The notes: generated by a model not told the origin, from the letters alone. DNA of 64,000 bases from Mycolicibacter arupensis (GCF_002086515.1 NZ_MVHH01000001.1:186001-250000); one strand, 5' to 3'. Positions 17,452-28,835 are shown, numbered from the stretch's first letter. Numbers and translations are program-made.

Positions 17452-19446
17452 CTAACTGTCGGTGTCTACCTTGACCACCCGGTCATTGCCGCGGTCGGCG
17501 ACATAGACACCGCCGTGCTTGTCGACCGCCACATCCAGCGGAGCGTTGAGACCGGTGAACGGGAGCACCACGGGGATCGCGGCCCCGGCTGCCAGTTTCA
17601 CCACCTTGTTGCGGTTGTGTTCGGTGACGTAGACGTCACCGGCCTCGTCGACCGCGATACCCCACGGCGCGACGATGCCGGCGAACGGCAACACCACCTG
17701 TTCGCCCGAGGCGGCCACCAGTTTGAGCACCCTGTTGTTGCCGGTATCGGTGACGTAAACGTTGCCGGCGGAGTCCACCGCCACCCCATCGGGCTTATTG
17801 AGACCGACGAACGGCACCGTGGTCTGGACGTTGGAGACGGCATCCAGCCGCAGCACCACGTCGTTGCCGCGGTCGGCGACGTAGACGTTGCCCTCGGAGT
17901 CCACCGCGACACCGTCGGGGTCGTCCAGGCCGGCGAACGGCAGCACCGTGTGGGTGTTGGAATCGGCGCCGAGTTTGACCACCCTGCTGTTGACGTCGGA
18001 GAAGTACACGTTGCCGGCGCTGTCCACCACCAGACCGCGCGGCTGGTACTGGTCACTGAACGGCATCACCGTCGAAGCGGTCGAGTCGGCGGCCAAACGG
18101 ACGACCCGCCCATGCATGCCCTCGCTGGCGACGTAGACGTTGCCGTCGCCGTCCAACGCCACCCCGCCGGGTGAGAGTCGGTATTCCAGGTCGGTGAATG
18201 GCAGCACATCCTGGGGTGGCGCGGCGACGGGTGTCGCCGACGAGGGCTGCGACGCCAGGTGCCCAATGCCGGCGATGACCGTGACCACCGCGACCGCGGC
18301 GGCCGCCACCAGCACCGGTTTGCTGGGCCGTCGCCAGCGCCGGGACGGGGTGGGGATGGCCGGAGGCGTGTGCAGATCGCCGCGCAACAGGGGCGACATG
18401 GGAAACGGTGCCGGGGCGGAGCCGCCGAGGCCGGCTTCCCATGCGGCACCGAAACCCGCTTCCGCCGGCGTCCAGCCCGCTCGGCTGACGCCTGCCGACA
18501 GTGCAGTGCCGCCCCGGAACTCGAGCCGGGGTTCGGGCTCCAGGCCGCCTGGCAAGTGCAGTGCAGGCTCGCCGCGTCGCAGAATGCGCGAGACCTGGTG
18601 ACGTTCGGGCTCGGTCAGGGCGTGGTAGGCCGCGGCCGCCAGCTCACCGGCGCTGCTGTAGCGCTCCTCGGGTTTGCGCGCCAGCCCGCGGGCCAGCACG
18701 GCGTCGATGGCCGCCGGAACGCGCCCGGGACGCAGCCTGCTCGGCTGCGGCAGCTCTGCGGTGCGGCGTTCTTCGATCGCCTCGTCGACCGTCTGGGCGG
18801 AGAATGGGGGCACCCCGCTGAGCGCTTCGGCCAACACACAGGCCAGCGAATAGATGTCGGCCAGGTGCGTGACCTGTTCCCCGGTGAGACGCTCGGGCGC
18901 CATGTAGGCGAGGGTTCCTGCCGACGGCTTGGCCCGCGCACCGGGTTCGGCGAGTGCCGCTGCCACCCCGAAATCCACCAGGTAGGCCAGGTCGTCACGG
19001 GTGACCAGGGCGGTGGCGGGTTTGACGTCGCGATGCACCACATAGGCGTTGTGCGCCGCATCCAGCGCCGCGGCGAGCTGGCGCACGATGGCTACGGCCC
19101 GTGGCGGGCTCAGCGGACCGGAGTCCGCCAACACCGTCGCCAGGTCGGTGCCGTCGATCAGGCCCGTCTCCAGGTAGAGCACCCCGTCGATCTCCCCGTA
19201 GGCCCGGATGGGCACCACGTGTGGCTCGGTCAGCTGACCGGCTGCCTCGGCTTCGTCCTCGAGCCTGCCGCGGAACGCCGCATCGGCGGAGAGTTCCTCG
19301 GAGATCAGTTTGAGCGCCACCGTCTCGTCATGGCGCGTGTCCTCGGCGAGGTAGACATCACCCACGGCATCGTGGCCGAGCAACCGCCCCAATTGGTACG
19401 GGCCGAATCGCGATCCGGTCCGCGAACCCGGTTCGGGCTTGTTCAC
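17452..19446 (-). CDS. pknD: PknD-type Ser/Thr kinase-NHL receptor, catalytic motifs degenerate
   Basis: Receptor-kinase architecture of PknD at exactly its 664-residue length: kinase domain (about 17-275), one membrane segment (VLVAAAAVAVVTVIAGIGHL) and a C-terminal six-bladed NHL propeller with repeats such as GVAVDSEGNVYVADRGND. K46, HRD 138-140, DFG 158-160 and APE are present. However, the glycine loop reads GHDAVG (second Gly replaced by Asp) and the catalytic-loop Asn is Thr145 (HRDVKPAT). Activity may be reduced or lost. The GTG at 19446 has AAGGGAG eight bases upstream. It is next to pstS, as pknD-pstS2 in M. tuberculosis. Confidence 0.9.
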   Translation of the reverse strand: MNKPEPGSRTGSRFGPYQLGRLLGHDAVGDVYLAEDTRHDETVALKLISEELSADAAFRGRLEDEAEAAGQLTEPHVVPIRAYGEIDGVLYLETGLIDGTDLATVLADSGPLSPPRAVAIVRQLAAALDAAHNAYVVHRDVKPATALVTRDDLAYLVDFGVAAALAEPGARAKPSAGTLAYMAPERLTGEQVTHLADIYSLACVLAEALSGVPPFSAQTVDEAIEERRTAELPQPSRLRPGRVPAAIDAVLARGLARKPEERYSSAGELAAAAYHALTEPERHQVSRILRRGEPALHLPGGLEPEPRLEFRGGTALSAGVSRAGWTPAEAGFGAAWEAGLGGSAPAPFPMSPLLRGDLHTPPAIPTPSRRWRRPSKPVLVAAAAVAVVTVIAGIGHLASQPSSATPVAAPPQDVLPFTDLEYRLSPGGVALDGDGNVYVASEGMHGRVVRLAADSTASTVMPFSDQYQPRGLVVDSAGNVYFSDVNSRVVKLGADSNTHTVLPFAGLDDPDGVAVDSEGNVYVADRGNDVVLRLDAVSNVQTTVPFVGLNKPDGVAVDSAGNVYVTDTGNNRVLKLVAASGEQVVLPFAGIVAPWGIAVDEAGDVYVTEHNRNKVVKLAAGAAIPVVLPFTGLNAPLDVAVDKHGGVYVADRGNDRVVKVDTDS

Positions 19447-19530
19447 CGACGACACTCCCTTCGACCACAGTGCCGCGCACTGCGGCGAAAGATTGGCTAC
19501 CAGACTAACCGGCAACAACGCCGCAAACGG

Positions 19531-20649
19531 TCACGAGATCGCGTTCGCCGCCGTCAGAACCCGGGATGAGAAGGAAGCCGGCAGCGGAATGGAGCCGTAC
19601 TGGTCCAGGCCATCCTGGCCAGGACCGATCGCGGCCTGCAAGAACGCCTTGACCGCCGTGCCGGTCGCGGTGTCGGGGTATTTGGAGCAGACGATCTGGT
19701 AGGTGGCCGACACGATCGGATACGCGCCGCGGTCGACGGGCCGGTACAGCGAGGCCGCATCGAGCACCAGGTCGTTGTTCTGGACGGACTCGGACAGGAA
19801 TTTTGCGCCCGCGATGGTCTTGCCCACCGATTCCGCGGAGATCGCCACCGGCGCTGACCCGGCGGCGCTGATGACCTGTGCGATGGGCAGCTGCTTGCCC
19901 ACCGCATAAGACCACTCGGTGTAGGTGATGGAACCCTCAGTGCTCTGCATCGCTGACGCGACGCCGTTGTTTCCGGTGGCGGCCTCGCCGATGCCGCCGT
20001 TGAACATGTCGCCGCCACCGGCAAACCATGCGCCCTCAGAGGCGCTGTCGAGATACCGCTGGAAACTGGCGGTGCTGGAGGCTCGGTCGCCCCGGTAGAC
20101 CACATGAATGGGCAGCGCAGGCAGGGTGACGCCGGCGTTGAGCGCCTTGATCGCGGGGTTGTCCCAGCTGCCGATGCTGCCGTTGAAGATCTTCGCCAGG
20201 GTGGGCCCGTCCAGGCTGAGGCTGTCCGCCCCGGTGATGCGGTAGGTGACCGCGATCGGACTGAACACCACGGGCAGATTCCAGGCCGGCGATCCGCAAC
20301 GTTCCGCCGCCCGTTCCGGCTGTGTCTTCGCGGGATCCAGGGCCACCTCGGAGCCGGCCAGATCGAGTTCATTGGCGATGAAGTCGTCCACACCGCCCGC
20401 TGAGCCGTCGGCGACGTAGTCCAGCGTCTGACCCGGGCAGGCCCGGCTGTAGGCGTAGCCGAACTGCTCGATCGCCCTGGTCTGGGCGGTCGAGCCTCCA
20501 GCGCGCAGCTCCCCCTTACCCCCGCAGTCCACCCCCGCCGACGGATCGGCGGAGGACACCAACTGCGTGGCGCTCTCGCCGCAGGCCGAGACCATGAGTG
20601 CACCGATCGTAAGTAGCGCCGCAAGTACGGTCGATCGGCCGGATTTCAC
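19531..20649 (-). CDS. pstS: Phosphate-binding lipoprotein PstS
   Basis: Periplasmic phosphate receptor for high-affinity phosphate uptake. The 372-residue protein has a lipoprotein signal ([20 protein letters not shown] then SAC, lipid cysteine about residue 23). Phosphate-loop motifs include [21 protein letters not shown] and [16 protein letters not shown]. No pstC, pstA or pstB lies nearby. Its pairing with a PknD-type receptor matches M. tuberculosis pknD-pstS2, so the propeller of PknD may sense the phosphate system. Confidence 0.93.
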   Translation of the reverse strand: MKSGRSTVLAALLTIGALMVSACGESATQLVSSADPSAGVDCGGKGELRAGGSTAQTRAIEQFGYAYSRACPGQTLDYVADGSAGGVDDFIANELDLAGSEVALDPAKTQPERAAERCGSPAWNLPVVFSPIAVTYRITGADSLSLDGPTLAKIFNGSIGSWDNPAIKALNAGVTLPALPIHVVYRGDRASSTASFQRYLDSASEGAWFAGGGDMFNGGIGEAATGNNGVASAMQSTEGSITYTEWSYAVGKQLPIAQVISAAGSAPVAISAESVGKTIAGAKFLSESVQNNDLVLDAASLYRPVDRGAYPIVSATYQIVCSKYPDTATGTAVKAFLQAAIGPGQDGLDQYGSIPLPASFSSRVLTAANAIS

Positions 20650-20709
20650 AGGACGAGACTGTACCGCGACCGCTCGGCTATGGGCCCGGTACTGCCGGTT
20701 TGAGCGCGG

Positions 20710-22014
20710 TCAGGCCGACGCGGTTCCGGGTCCGGTGAGGAGCATCCGTGCGCTGGTCAGCGCGGCCAACAGCACGGCGACACAGGTCAGCCCGTCGTCC
20801 TTGAGGCCCCACTTGACCGCCACCAATGTCGCGGCACCCGCCACCACAAGCAGTAGTCCCGCGGCGGTGCCGCGGCCCGGGGTCGCAACGATCGGAGCGT
20901 CCCAGCCGCGTAGCGGGTTGTTCTCCAACCCCCGCAGCACGGCGAACAGCCCACCGACCGCCGCTGCCACCAGGATCAGCTGCGCGACGCTGATGAGCGC
21001 GAAGTGCGGATGTCCCGGGTAGCGGGCCCGGCCCAGCCGGTCAAAAAGCAGGTGAACGCCCAGCAGCACCGGAATGTGCCAGAGATACAGCGTCATGGCT
21101 CCTGAGTTGCCGACCGCTGTCAGCCACCACACCCGGGGCCGGTGCGCCCATCGGGTGATCGCCGGCGCGGCGCAGATCGCCAGGGTACTCAGCACGATCG
21201 CGTGCCCGGCCAGCAGCAGTGACGGCGGATTGGTGTTGGACAGCTGGTGATCGCCGGTACCCACCATGCTCAGTTGATAAGGCCCGAGGGCCACCAGCGC
21301 GACATCGATCATCAGTAGGAACAGCGCCACTGCCAGCGCCGTGCGCCGGGGCAACAGTGTCCGCCGGTAGGCGACCCCGAACATGGCCGGGATCAGCCAG
21401 ACGATGAGATTCAGATAGCCGATCGGTGCCAGCGTCGGGTGGTGCAACCGAACCGCGTCGACCGTCGCGATCACCGCATAGACGGCGGCGACGCCGACGA
21501 GAAGCATTCCTGCGGTGGTGATCCGATACAGCACCGGCATCACGGCCAGCACCAGAACGTAGGCACCCAGGAACCACAGCAGTTGAATGCTTACGCCGGC
21601 CACCGGCTCGTAGACGTGTCGGGGCAGCAATGGCCGCAGCACGGCCAAGGTCACGGCCCAGAAGCCCAGGTAGAAGAACACCGGCCGGAACAACCGGGTG
21701 CAGCGTTTCATCAGCCAGACACCCCACTGGCCGCCCGGCCGCCAGGTGGTGAGGCAGGCCGCCGCACCGGCGAAGAAGAACAACGGCATGACCTGGAAGA
21801 CCCAGGTCAATCCCACCAGTGCAGGTGTGGCGGTCAGCAGGTTGTCCCAGATCAGCACCCCGTCGCGGATCACGCTGGTGGCCATCACCGTGTGCCCGGC
21901 GACCACCCCCAGCAGCGCGCTGATGCGTATGACGTCCAGAGCACGGTCACGCCCGACCGGCGTGACAGCGTCCAGTTCGGCGGGTTCGGGGAATCCCAGC
22001 AGTGTGGTGATCAT
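20710..22014 (-). CDS. Acyltransferase 3-family membrane protein
   Basis: A 434-residue membrane protein with about ten hydrophobic helices. The N-terminal segment RDRALDVIRISALLGVVAGH, with Arg and His in the first helix, is typical of acyltransferase 3 (O-acetyl/acyl transfer to extracellular sugars). It starts three bases after the stop of the DUF2339 gene and so is cotranscribed with it. The acceptor is unknown; a cell-envelope glycan is likely from family knowledge. Confidence 0.8.
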   Translation of the reverse strand: MITTLLGFPEPAELDAVTPVGRDRALDVIRISALLGVVAGHTVMATSVIRDGVLIWDNLLTATPALVGLTWVFQVMPLFFFAGAAACLTTWRPGGQWGVWLMKRCTRLFRPVFFYLGFWAVTLAVLRPLLPRHVYEPVAGVSIQLLWFLGAYVLVLAVMPVLYRITTAGMLLVGVAAVYAVIATVDAVRLHHPTLAPIGYLNLIVWLIPAMFGVAYRRTLLPRRTALAVALFLLMIDVALVALGPYQLSMVGTGDHQLSNTNPPSLLLAGHAIVLSTLAICAAPAITRWAHRPRVWWLTAVGNSGAMTLYLWHIPVLLGVHLLFDRLGRARYPGHPHFALISVAQLILVAAAVGGLFAVLRGLENNPLRGWDAPIVATPGRGTAAGLLLVVAGAATLVAVKWGLKDDGLTCVAVLLAALTSARMLLTGPGTASA

Positions 22015-22017
22015 CGG

Positions 22018-23769
22018 CTACCGCTCGTCCTGCTGCGCCAGGCTGCGCGCGTACCCGGTGCCCATGCCCAGCAGCAGCAGGCCCGCGACGATGAATGCCG
22101 CGACGCGGAACATGCCGTCCAGGGTGCCCAGATCGAACAGGAACAGCTTGGCCGTGGCGGCTCCGGTAAGCGCCAAACCGGCAGCGATCGCCCAGGTGCG
22201 GGCGCCGCGGTCGGCCAGCCGCAACGCGTGGCGCAACAGCAGGGCCGCCATGGTGATCCAGCACAGGGTGGCCGCCATGTGGCCGGTCAGGAAGCCTGCT
22301 CCGGTCCCGCCGATCGCGACGCCGGCGGTGACGGTGAATGCGGTGACGCCATAGCCGATCAGCCCTCCGCCGGCCACCGCCAGGATGGGCGCATTGGCCG
22401 GATCGGTGTTCTCGGCCACGGCGTAGGCGCGGGCCACGGCGACCACCAGCGCGATCACCAGCAGGCTCGCAACCAGCGTGGCGACCGTGTCGGCAACCGG
22501 TAGCTGCGTGGGGGTGATCAGATTCCCGGGGGCGGCGTAGTCGAGGTAGACGATGCCCCCCGCGAAACCGAATCCTGCTGCGGCCCAACGGGCCACACCG
22601 CTGCGGCGTCCGGCGATCGCGATCAACACGGCCATACCCAGCAGTACCGGCGCCAGCACAGAGCCGTGGAAGGCCGTGGTGACTGCGATCAGTGCGGCGA
22701 CCGCGGACAGCGCGGCGAAGACCTGCACGGCCACCGGCTGCAATGCCCGGTGAGCCACCACCACGACGAGCATGAGGAGCGACAGCGCCCCGGCCAGCAT
22801 GCTGGCCGATACCCGGTCCAGCGCGGCGCCAGCCGCCAGCGCCGGCACGGTCCCGGCGGCGGTCAGCAGCGCGATCGGGCCGGGCCTGGCGCTGGTCGGC
22901 AGTACCAGCAGACCGCTCAGGACGGCCAGAATCGCAGCCACCGCGCAGGCACCACCGATCAGCAGCCGGTGGTCATGGCCGCTGCCGGCGACCAGCGCGG
23001 CCAGCAGGGGCAGCGTCGCGGCAGCGATGCGGGCCCCGAACATCCCGGTCCAGTCCTTGCCCAGCTGAATCGGCAGCGCCGTCGCCGACAAGGCCAGCAG
23101 GAAGCCAATCAGCAACAGGTCCACGTCACCGGTGAGGACCGGCGCCAGACCGATGAGCGGTACCAGCACCAGCACCGCGAGGTGCTCAGAGTCCCAGCGC
23201 CTCGCCGCGACCAGTCCGGCCCCACCGACCACGGCCGCAACCACCAACCCGACGGCCGCCGGAACCCACTGGTAGTAGGCGGTGATCGCCACGATGTCCA
23301 GGTAGGCCGCGGCGATCCCGGTGGCCCCCAACGCGATGGCCCCGGTCCGTCCACCCGGGCGGCTGTGCAGCCGACAGGCGGCTCCGACCAGCACGGCCGA
23401 CAGCACGAAGCCGCCCGCCACCCGGATCTGGGGGCGCAGGATGCCGGCCTGGGCCGCCAGTACGAGCAGCAGCACCACCCCGACGAGTGTCACCGTGACC
23501 CCCGCGACGGCCAGCAGTTTGCCGATCCATCCCGAGTCGCCCACGGTGACTGCAGGTTTCGGTTCTTCCCGACTTGACGGTGACGCCGGTCTCGACGGCA
23601 CGGCCGGGGCCGTCACCGGATGCACGGGGCCAGGGACAGGCGGCGGGAGGCTCGGCGCGCTGAGCTGGCGATCCAGTTCGGCGAGTTCAGCCGAGACTCG
23701 GTAAAGCTGCCACGACACCGCGTGGCATTCTGCGGTAAGCCGGGTGAGAACGGCACGTGGTTCGGTCAC
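22018..23769 (-). CDS. DUF2339 polytopic membrane protein
   Basis: A very hydrophobic protein of about 583 residues and roughly sixteen or more membrane helices. The first 100 residues are cytoplasmic: a short coiled stretch (SAELAELDRQLS) then a Pro/Ser-rich linker and WIGKLLAVAGVTVTLVGVVL, the typical entry of DUF2339 proteins. The start is taken as GTG 23769 (VTEPRAVLTRLTAE); no good ribosome site is visible. Function is unknown. It overlaps nothing but runs directly into the acyltransferase gene. Confidence 0.75.
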   Translation of the reverse strand: MTEPRAVLTRLTAECHAVSWQLYRVSAELAELDRQLSAPSLPPPVPGPVHPVTAPAVPSRPASPSSREEPKPAVTVGDSGWIGKLLAVAGVTVTLVGVVLLLVLAAQAGILRPQIRVAGGFVLSAVLVGAACRLHSRPGGRTGAIALGATGIAAAYLDIVAITAYYQWVPAAVGLVVAAVVGGAGLVAARRWDSEHLAVLVLVPLIGLAPVLTGDVDLLLIGFLLALSATALPIQLGKDWTGMFGARIAAATLPLLAALVAGSGHDHRLLIGGACAVAAILAVLSGLLVLPTSARPGPIALLTAAGTVPALAAGAALDRVSASMLAGALSLLMLVVVVAHRALQPVAVQVFAALSAVAALIAVTTAFHGSVLAPVLLGMAVLIAIAGRRSGVARWAAAGFGFAGGIVYLDYAAPGNLITPTQLPVADTVATLVASLLVIALVVAVARAYAVAENTDPANAPILAVAGGGLIGYGVTAFTVTAGVAIGGTGAGFLTGHMAATLCWITMAALLLRHALRLADRGARTWAIAAGLALTGAATAKLFLFDLGTLDGMFRVAAFIVAGLLLLGMGTGYARSLAQQDER

Positions 23770-23830
23770 GCCGGCAACGTTGCCGCACGGCGGGTGAAAT
23801 CGGATGAGTAGGACTACTCGACTTTGCCCC

Positions 23831-24484
23831 TCAGCTGTCCAATCCGTGTTCGATGGCATAACGGGCCAGTTCAACGCGGTTGGCGACCTGCAGCTTGCGG
23901 AACGTCGCCTGGACGTGATTCTCCACGGTGCGATGGCTCAGACTGAGCCGCTGCGCGATCTGCTTGGCGGACAAGCCCTTAGCCACGTGGCGCAGCACCT
24001 CGGTCTCCCGCTCGGTCAGGGCGGGAGTGGCCGGACCGGCATCCGGGCTGCGCTCGAGGCGGCGATATTCGCCGAGCACCAGTCCGGCCAGGCCCGGGGT
24101 GAACACCGCGCGCCCAGCCGCGGTGGCGTGTACCGCGTCGGTCAGCTCCTCGCGTGAGGCACTTTTGACCAGATAACCGGTGGCACCGGCCTTGACCGCC
24201 TGCAAGACGTCGTCGCGTTCGTCGGAGGCCGACAGCACCAGCACTCTGGACTCCGGCGAGACCGCCAGGACCGCCGTGGTGGCGGCCACCCCGTCGCCGT
24301 CGCCCAGGCGCATGTCCATCAGCACCACATCGGGTTTGACGACCGCGGCACGGCGACGTGCGGTGTGGACGCCGTCGGCGGTGGCGACCACGGTGAACCC
24401 GGAGTCGGCCAGATCACGGGCTACGGCGTCGCGCCAGATCGGATGGTCATCGACCACCATCACCGTCGGATGCTCAGTTCCCAC
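23831..24484 (-). CDS. NarL/LuxR-family response regulator
   Basis: A 217-residue regulator with an N-terminal receiver ([11 protein letters not shown]; phosphoacceptor D57 in VLMDMRLGDGD; conserved K in GYLVKSAS). The C-terminal LuxR helix-turn-helix is LTERETEVLRHVAKGLSAKQ with IAQRLSLSHRTVENHV. Its start lies 25 bp inside the histidine-kinase gene, so the two are one transcript and surely partners. Both follow pta and ackA, the enzymes of acetyl phosphate metabolism. Confidence 0.93.
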   Translation of the reverse strand: MGTEHPTVMVVDDHPIWRDAVARDLADSGFTVVATADGVHTARRRAAVVKPDVVLMDMRLGDGDGVAATTAVLAVSPESRVLVLSASDERDDVLQAVKAGATGYLVKSASREELTDAVHATAAGRAVFTPGLAGLVLGEYRRLERSPDAGPATPALTERETEVLRHVAKGLSAKQIAQRLSLSHRTVENHVQATFRKLQVANRVELARYAIEHGLDS

Positions 24485-25584
24485 TCGGTTCCCTCCCCGA
24501 CCTCGGTGTGCAGCACCGCACTGCCGCCCAAGGCGACCAGCCTGCCCACGATCGACTTCGACACCCCGACGTGGCCTTGGCGTGCGGCCTCCTCCAGTCG
24601 GCCGGCCGCTATCCCCACGCCGTCGTCGCGCACGGTGACGGTCACCGTCTCGCCCAGGTCTTCACACAGCACGAAGGCCCGCGCCCGCGGGCCGGCGTGG
24701 GCTGCGACGTTGTCCAGGGCATTGCCCACGGCCGCGTCGAGCTCGGCAGCCGTCCGTGCGTCCAACAGCACCGCGGTGCCGGGCAGACTGAGCGATACAC
24801 GTTCTCCGGCACGACGGTTCAGCAGGGCCCGCAGATCCGTGTCACCGGAGTCCGAGTGCAGGTCCCCGGAGCTCACCAGCCGGCGAAGCGCGCGTTCCTG
24901 CTCGCCGGCGAGCTCAGCCAACTCCGCCGCAGCGCCGCCCATTTCACGACCACGTCGGGTCACCAGCGCCAGCACTTGGATGACTCCGTCGTGCACATGC
25001 CGCGACAGCCGCTCGCGTTCTTCGGTTGCCGCCGCCAGCCGGGTCGCCCGCTGCAGGTCGTCGTGGGCCCGCCGCGCGGTCTGCGCGGCCATGCCGACCG
25101 CCAGCCCCAGAGCCAGTTCGACGATCATCGTGGCGTTGCGGCCGAAGTTAAGACTCACGTAGCCCTTGAGGAAGGCGCTGGCCGCGGTCACCACGGCCGC
25201 GGTCGCCATCCCGCCGGTGGAGCCGAACTGGAGCGCGGCCGACACGGTGGCATTGCTGGCCCACAAGGTCGTCGGCCAGGACTGGTTGTCCAGTTCCCAC
25301 TGCCGGGAGGCCACCACCTCGGTGGAGAGCATGAGTGCGACCACCACCACGATCTCGGCGATCACCCACGACGGGCGGCGGGCGAAGCCGCGCAGATACC
25401 CGACCCCGCACAGGCCGCTGAAGCCGATCAGGACCGCGAACAGCAGCCAGGCCAGCCCGGGACGACGCAGGTCGTCGTTGATCGCGAGCTGAAATCCCAG
25501 CGCATACAGGCAACTGAGCAGCCGGAACACCTGGGCGGCCCGCCACAGCGGGGCCACCGGGTCCAGATCGCGGACGGGGTTCAC
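24460..25584 (-). CDS. Sensor histidine kinase, MacS/HPK7 type
   Basis: A 374-residue sensor with five or six N-terminal membrane helices (to about residue 165). The dimerisation/phosphoacceptor box is [16 protein letters not shown] and the HATPase domain has [10 protein letters not shown] and VRDDGVGI. This matches the MacS-like actinobacterial NarX-type kinases. The GTG at 25584 overlaps the ackA stop (GTGA). The signal is unknown; the operon with acetate/acetyl-phosphate enzymes suggests a carbon or energy cue. Confidence 0.9.
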   Translation of the reverse strand: MNPVRDLDPVAPLWRAAQVFRLLSCLYALGFQLAINDDLRRPGLAWLLFAVLIGFSGLCGVGYLRGFARRPSWVIAEIVVVVALMLSTEVVASRQWELDNQSWPTTLWASNATVSAALQFGSTGGMATAAVVTAASAFLKGYVSLNFGRNATMIVELALGLAVGMAAQTARRAHDDLQRATRLAAATEERERLSRHVHDGVIQVLALVTRRGREMGGAAAELAELAGEQERALRRLVSSGDLHSDSGDTDLRALLNRRAGERVSLSLPGTAVLLDARTAAELDAAVGNALDNVAAHAGPRARAFVLCEDLGETVTVTVRDDGVGIAAGRLEEAARQGHVGVSKSIVGRLVALGGSAVLHTEVGEGTEWELSIRR

Positions 25585-26735
25585 ACGAACTGCCAGGCGG
25601 CGCGCGCGATCGCCAACTCCTCATTGGTGGGCACCACTAGGACGGTGGTGGGCGACGCCTCGGTGGAGATGATCCGAGCCCCCTTGCCACTGCGGTTGCG
25701 CTCGGCGTCCACCACTATGCCCAGCCCGTCCAGGCCCGCCAGTGCGTCCTCGCGCACGCTCGGCGCGTTCTCCCCCACCCCTGCGGTGAAGGCGATCGCA
25801 TCGACACGGCCCAGCACCGCCAGGTAGGCGCCCACGTATTTGCGCAGCCGGTGGATATAGACGTCGTAGGCCAGCGCGGCGGCCTCACCACGCGCGCCGC
25901 CTGCGCCCCGCAGCTCCAACAGTTCCCGAAAGTCGTTGACCCCGCACAGGCCTTTGAGTCCAGAACGCCGGTTCAACAGCTCGTCGAGCTCGTCGACGCC
26001 CAGTCCGGCCGTGCGGTTGAGGTGGAACAGTACCCCGGGGTCGATGTCTCCGCTGCGGGTGCCCATCACCAGGCCCTCCAGAGGGGTCAGTCCCATCGAT
26101 GTCTCGACGGCCACGCCGCCCCGTACCGCCGACGCCGACGCGCCATTGCCCAGGTGCAAAACGATGACGTTCAGGTCACCCGGATCACGGTCCAACAGCG
26201 TGGCGACTTCACCGGAGACGTATTCGTGCGAGGTGCCGTGGAATCCGTAGCGACGGATGCCGTAGTGGGTCGCGATGTCATGGTCCATGGCATAGCTGGC
26301 GGCAGCGGCCGGCAGCGAGTGGAAGAACCCGGTGTCGAATACCGCCACGTGGGGGACGGCGGGAAAGTCCTTGCGGGCCACTTCGATCCCGATCACATTG
26401 GCGGGATTGTGCAGGGGCGCGAGCTCAGACAGCCGTGCCACCTCGGCCACCACCTCATCGGTGATCAGCGTCGGGGCATAGAACAGGTTGCCGCCGTGCA
26501 CCACTCGATGCCCCACGGCCCGCACGGCGGCAAGATCGATGCCGGAGTCGATGAGCTGTCGATGGATCAGGCGTAGGCCGGCTGCGTGGTCGACCACTGG
26601 ACTGTCCGGCTCGCCGATCTGTTCCACCAGGCCGGACAGGGGCGCGGTGCCGGCCACCGGGTCGACCAGCTGGAACTTGACCGATGACGAGCCCGAGTTC
26701 AGTACCAGCACCAACCCGGGTGTGGCCGCGGTCAT
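25581..26735 (-). CDS. ackA: Acetate kinase
   Basis: AckA interconverts acetate plus ATP and acetyl phosphate. The 384-residue protein has the ASKHA-fold signatures [35 protein letters not shown] and [11 protein letters not shown]. Catalytic RYGFHGTSH is present, with a C-terminal [14 protein letters not shown]. Its ATG overlaps the pta stop (ATGA), and its stop overlaps the histidine-kinase start, so metabolic and signalling genes are coupled. Confidence 0.96.
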   Translation of the reverse strand: MTAATPGLVLVLNSGSSSVKFQLVDPVAGTAPLSGLVEQIGEPDSPVVDHAAGLRLIHRQLIDSGIDLAAVRAVGHRVVHGGNLFYAPTLITDEVVAEVARLSELAPLHNPANVIGIEVARKDFPAVPHVAVFDTGFFHSLPAAAASYAMDHDIATHYGIRRYGFHGTSHEYVSGEVATLLDRDPGDLNVIVLHLGNGASASAVRGGVAVETSMGLTPLEGLVMGTRSGDIDPGVLFHLNRTAGLGVDELDELLNRRSGLKGLCGVNDFRELLELRGAGGARGEAAALAYDVYIHRLRKYVGAYLAVLGRVDAIAFTAGVGENAPSVREDALAGLDGLGIVVDAERNRSGKGARIISTEASPTTVLVVPTNEELAIARAAWQFV

Positions 26736-28831
26736 CGGGCCACCTCCTGCGCCTGGATCGCGGTGATGGCCACGGTGTAGACGATGTCGTCGACCAGCGC
26801 TCCCCGCGACAGGTCGTTGACGGGCTTGGCGAGGCCCTGCAGTACCGGGCCGATAGCGATCGCGCCGGCGCTGCGTTGCACCGCCTTATAGGTGTTGTTG
26901 CCGGTGTTGAGGTCTGGGAACACCAGTACGGTGGCTCGGCCGGCCACCTTCGACTCCGGCATCTTGACCGCGGCCACCCCCTCGTCGACCGCCGCGTCGT
27001 ACTGGATCGGACCGTCAGCGAGCAGGTCGGGCCGACGCTGCTGGACCAATTGCGTTGCGGCACGGACCTTGTCCACTCCGGCGCCGGATCCGGATTCACC
27101 GGTGGAATAGGACAGCAGTGCCACCCGCGGTTCTATGCCGAACGCGGCAGCGGTGGCGGCCGAGGAGATCGCGATGTCGGCGAGTTGCTCGATGGTCGGA
27201 TCCGGTACCACCGCACAGTCCCCGTAGGCCAGCACCCGATCCGACAGGCACATCAGGAACACACTGGAGACAGTGGAGACCCCGGGTGCGGTCCGGATGA
27301 TCTCGAAAGCCGGCCTGATCGTGTGGGCCGTGGTGTGCGCGGCACCCGAGACCATGCCGTCGGCGAGCCCAAGGTGCACCATCATGGTGCCGAAGTAGGA
27401 GATGTCGCGCATGATCTCGCCGGCACGCTCTTCGGTCATGCCCCGGTGGGCACGCAGCCGGGTGTACTCGGCGGCGAATCTTCCCTGCAGTTCACTGCTC
27501 GCAGGATCGATCACCCGCGCAGCGTCCAGGTCGACGCCCAGTTCGGCGCCGCGCCTGCGCACCGCACCTTCCACGCCCAGCAGGGTCAGATCGACGATGC
27601 CGCGAGACAGCAACCGTCCGGCTGCCAACAGAATTCGGTCGTCGGTTGCTTCCGGCAGCACGATATGGCGACGATCGCGCCGGGCCCGTTCCAGCAACCG
27701 GTATTCGAACATCTGCGGGGTGACGACCGTCGACTGCGGAACCCGGAGCCGTTCGGCCAGTTCGACGCCGTCGACGTGCGCCGCCATCAGCGCGAGTGCG
27801 GTGTCGATCTTGCGCAGCGCACCGACGGTGATCTTCGATCCGGTGTTGGACACCATTTCGGCGGTGTCGTAGGTGCGGTGGCTGGTGGCGATCAAGGGCA
27901 AGGTGGGGCGCAGGCCCTTGACCAACTTGTCGATGGCCGGGTGCGGCAGCAGTCCGCCGTTGAGGATGATGCCGGCGAGGGAGGGAAATCCCTGTGCCTC
28001 GTGGGCGTTCACCAAGGCCAACAGCACATCGGAGCGGTCGGCCGGCACGATCACCACTTGGCCTTCGATCAGCCGGTCGAGGATGTTCTCGGCGGTCATG
28101 CCGCCGACCATGACGCCGAGAACTTCGCGTCGCAGCAACTCCGGGTCGCCGCTGTAGACGGTGCCGTCCAGCGCGGTGCAGAGTTCGCCCATCGTCGGAG
28201 CCGACAGCAGAGCAACCTCGGGAACCGCGAAGGTCGGGATATCGGCGCCGGCCAACGTCCCCGCGATCGCCCGGGTGATCTCGGTCAGCTGGTCCGGGTC
28301 GCAACGGTTGGCGATCACCGCCGCCGTACGTGCGTGCACCGCGGCCACTTCGGCCAGGCACCGATCGGTGATCTCCGCAATGGCCTGGGCGTCGCGAAGG
28401 TGGCCGTTGACGGCGAGCACCAGTGGCGCCCCCAGGTTCACCGCAATACGCGCGTTGAAGCTCAGCTCGCTCGGATTGACGATGTCGGTGTAGTCGCTGC
28501 CGACCACCAGCACCGTGTCGCAGCGCCGGGCGACTTCGTGGAACTGCGCGACGATCTCACTGAGCGCGGCGTCACGGTCGGCGTAAACCTGCTGGTAGGT
28601 GACACCGCGGCAGGCGTCGTGACGATCCACCGTGGCGGTGGCGTGCGCAAGCAGTAACTCGAGCAGCTCGTCGGGTTCGTCCAGCGATCGCACGACCGGG
28701 CGGAAGACGCCCACGCGCGCCGACGAGGCGGCCAGCTGGTTCAGCAGCCCCAGTGCCAGGACGGACTTTCCTGTGCCGCCCTCGGCAGCGGCGAGGTAGA
28801 TGCTCGAGGCGTCCGCGTTGCCTTCTGACAT
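26732..28831 (-). CDS. pta: Phosphate acetyltransferase
   Basis: Pta forms acetyl phosphate from acetyl-CoA. The 699-residue long form has an N-terminal P-loop-like domain ([17 protein letters not shown]), a central DRTGG domain and a C-terminal catalytic PTA_PTB domain from about 375 ([60 protein letters not shown]). It starts 4 bp after the aminotransferase stop. Length and motifs match mycobacterial Pta (Rv0408 type), but the position in this genome region differs from M. tuberculosis. Confidence 0.95.
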   Translation of the reverse strand: MSEGNADASSIYLAAAEGGTGKSVLALGLLNQLAASSARVGVFRPVVRSLDEPDELLELLLAHATATVDRHDACRGVTYQQVYADRDAALSEIVAQFHEVARRCDTVLVVGSDYTDIVNPSELSFNARIAVNLGAPLVLAVNGHLRDAQAIAEITDRCLAEVAAVHARTAAVIANRCDPDQLTEITRAIAGTLAGADIPTFAVPEVALLSAPTMGELCTALDGTVYSGDPELLRREVLGVMVGGMTAENILDRLIEGQVVIVPADRSDVLLALVNAHEAQGFPSLAGIILNGGLLPHPAIDKLVKGLRPTLPLIATSHRTYDTAEMVSNTGSKITVGALRKIDTALALMAAHVDGVELAERLRVPQSTVVTPQMFEYRLLERARRDRRHIVLPEATDDRILLAAGRLLSRGIVDLTLLGVEGAVRRRGAELGVDLDAARVIDPASSELQGRFAAEYTRLRAHRGMTEERAGEIMRDISYFGTMMVHLGLADGMVSGAAHTTAHTIRPAFEIIRTAPGVSTVSSVFLMCLSDRVLAYGDCAVVPDPTIEQLADIAISSAATAAAFGIEPRVALLSYSTGESGSGAGVDKVRAATQLVQQRRPDLLADGPIQYDAAVDEGVAAVKMPESKVAGRATVLVFPDLNTGNNTYKAVQRSAGAIAIGPVLQGLAKPVNDLSRGALVDDIVYTVAITAIQAQEVAR

Positions 28832-28835
28832 CGGC

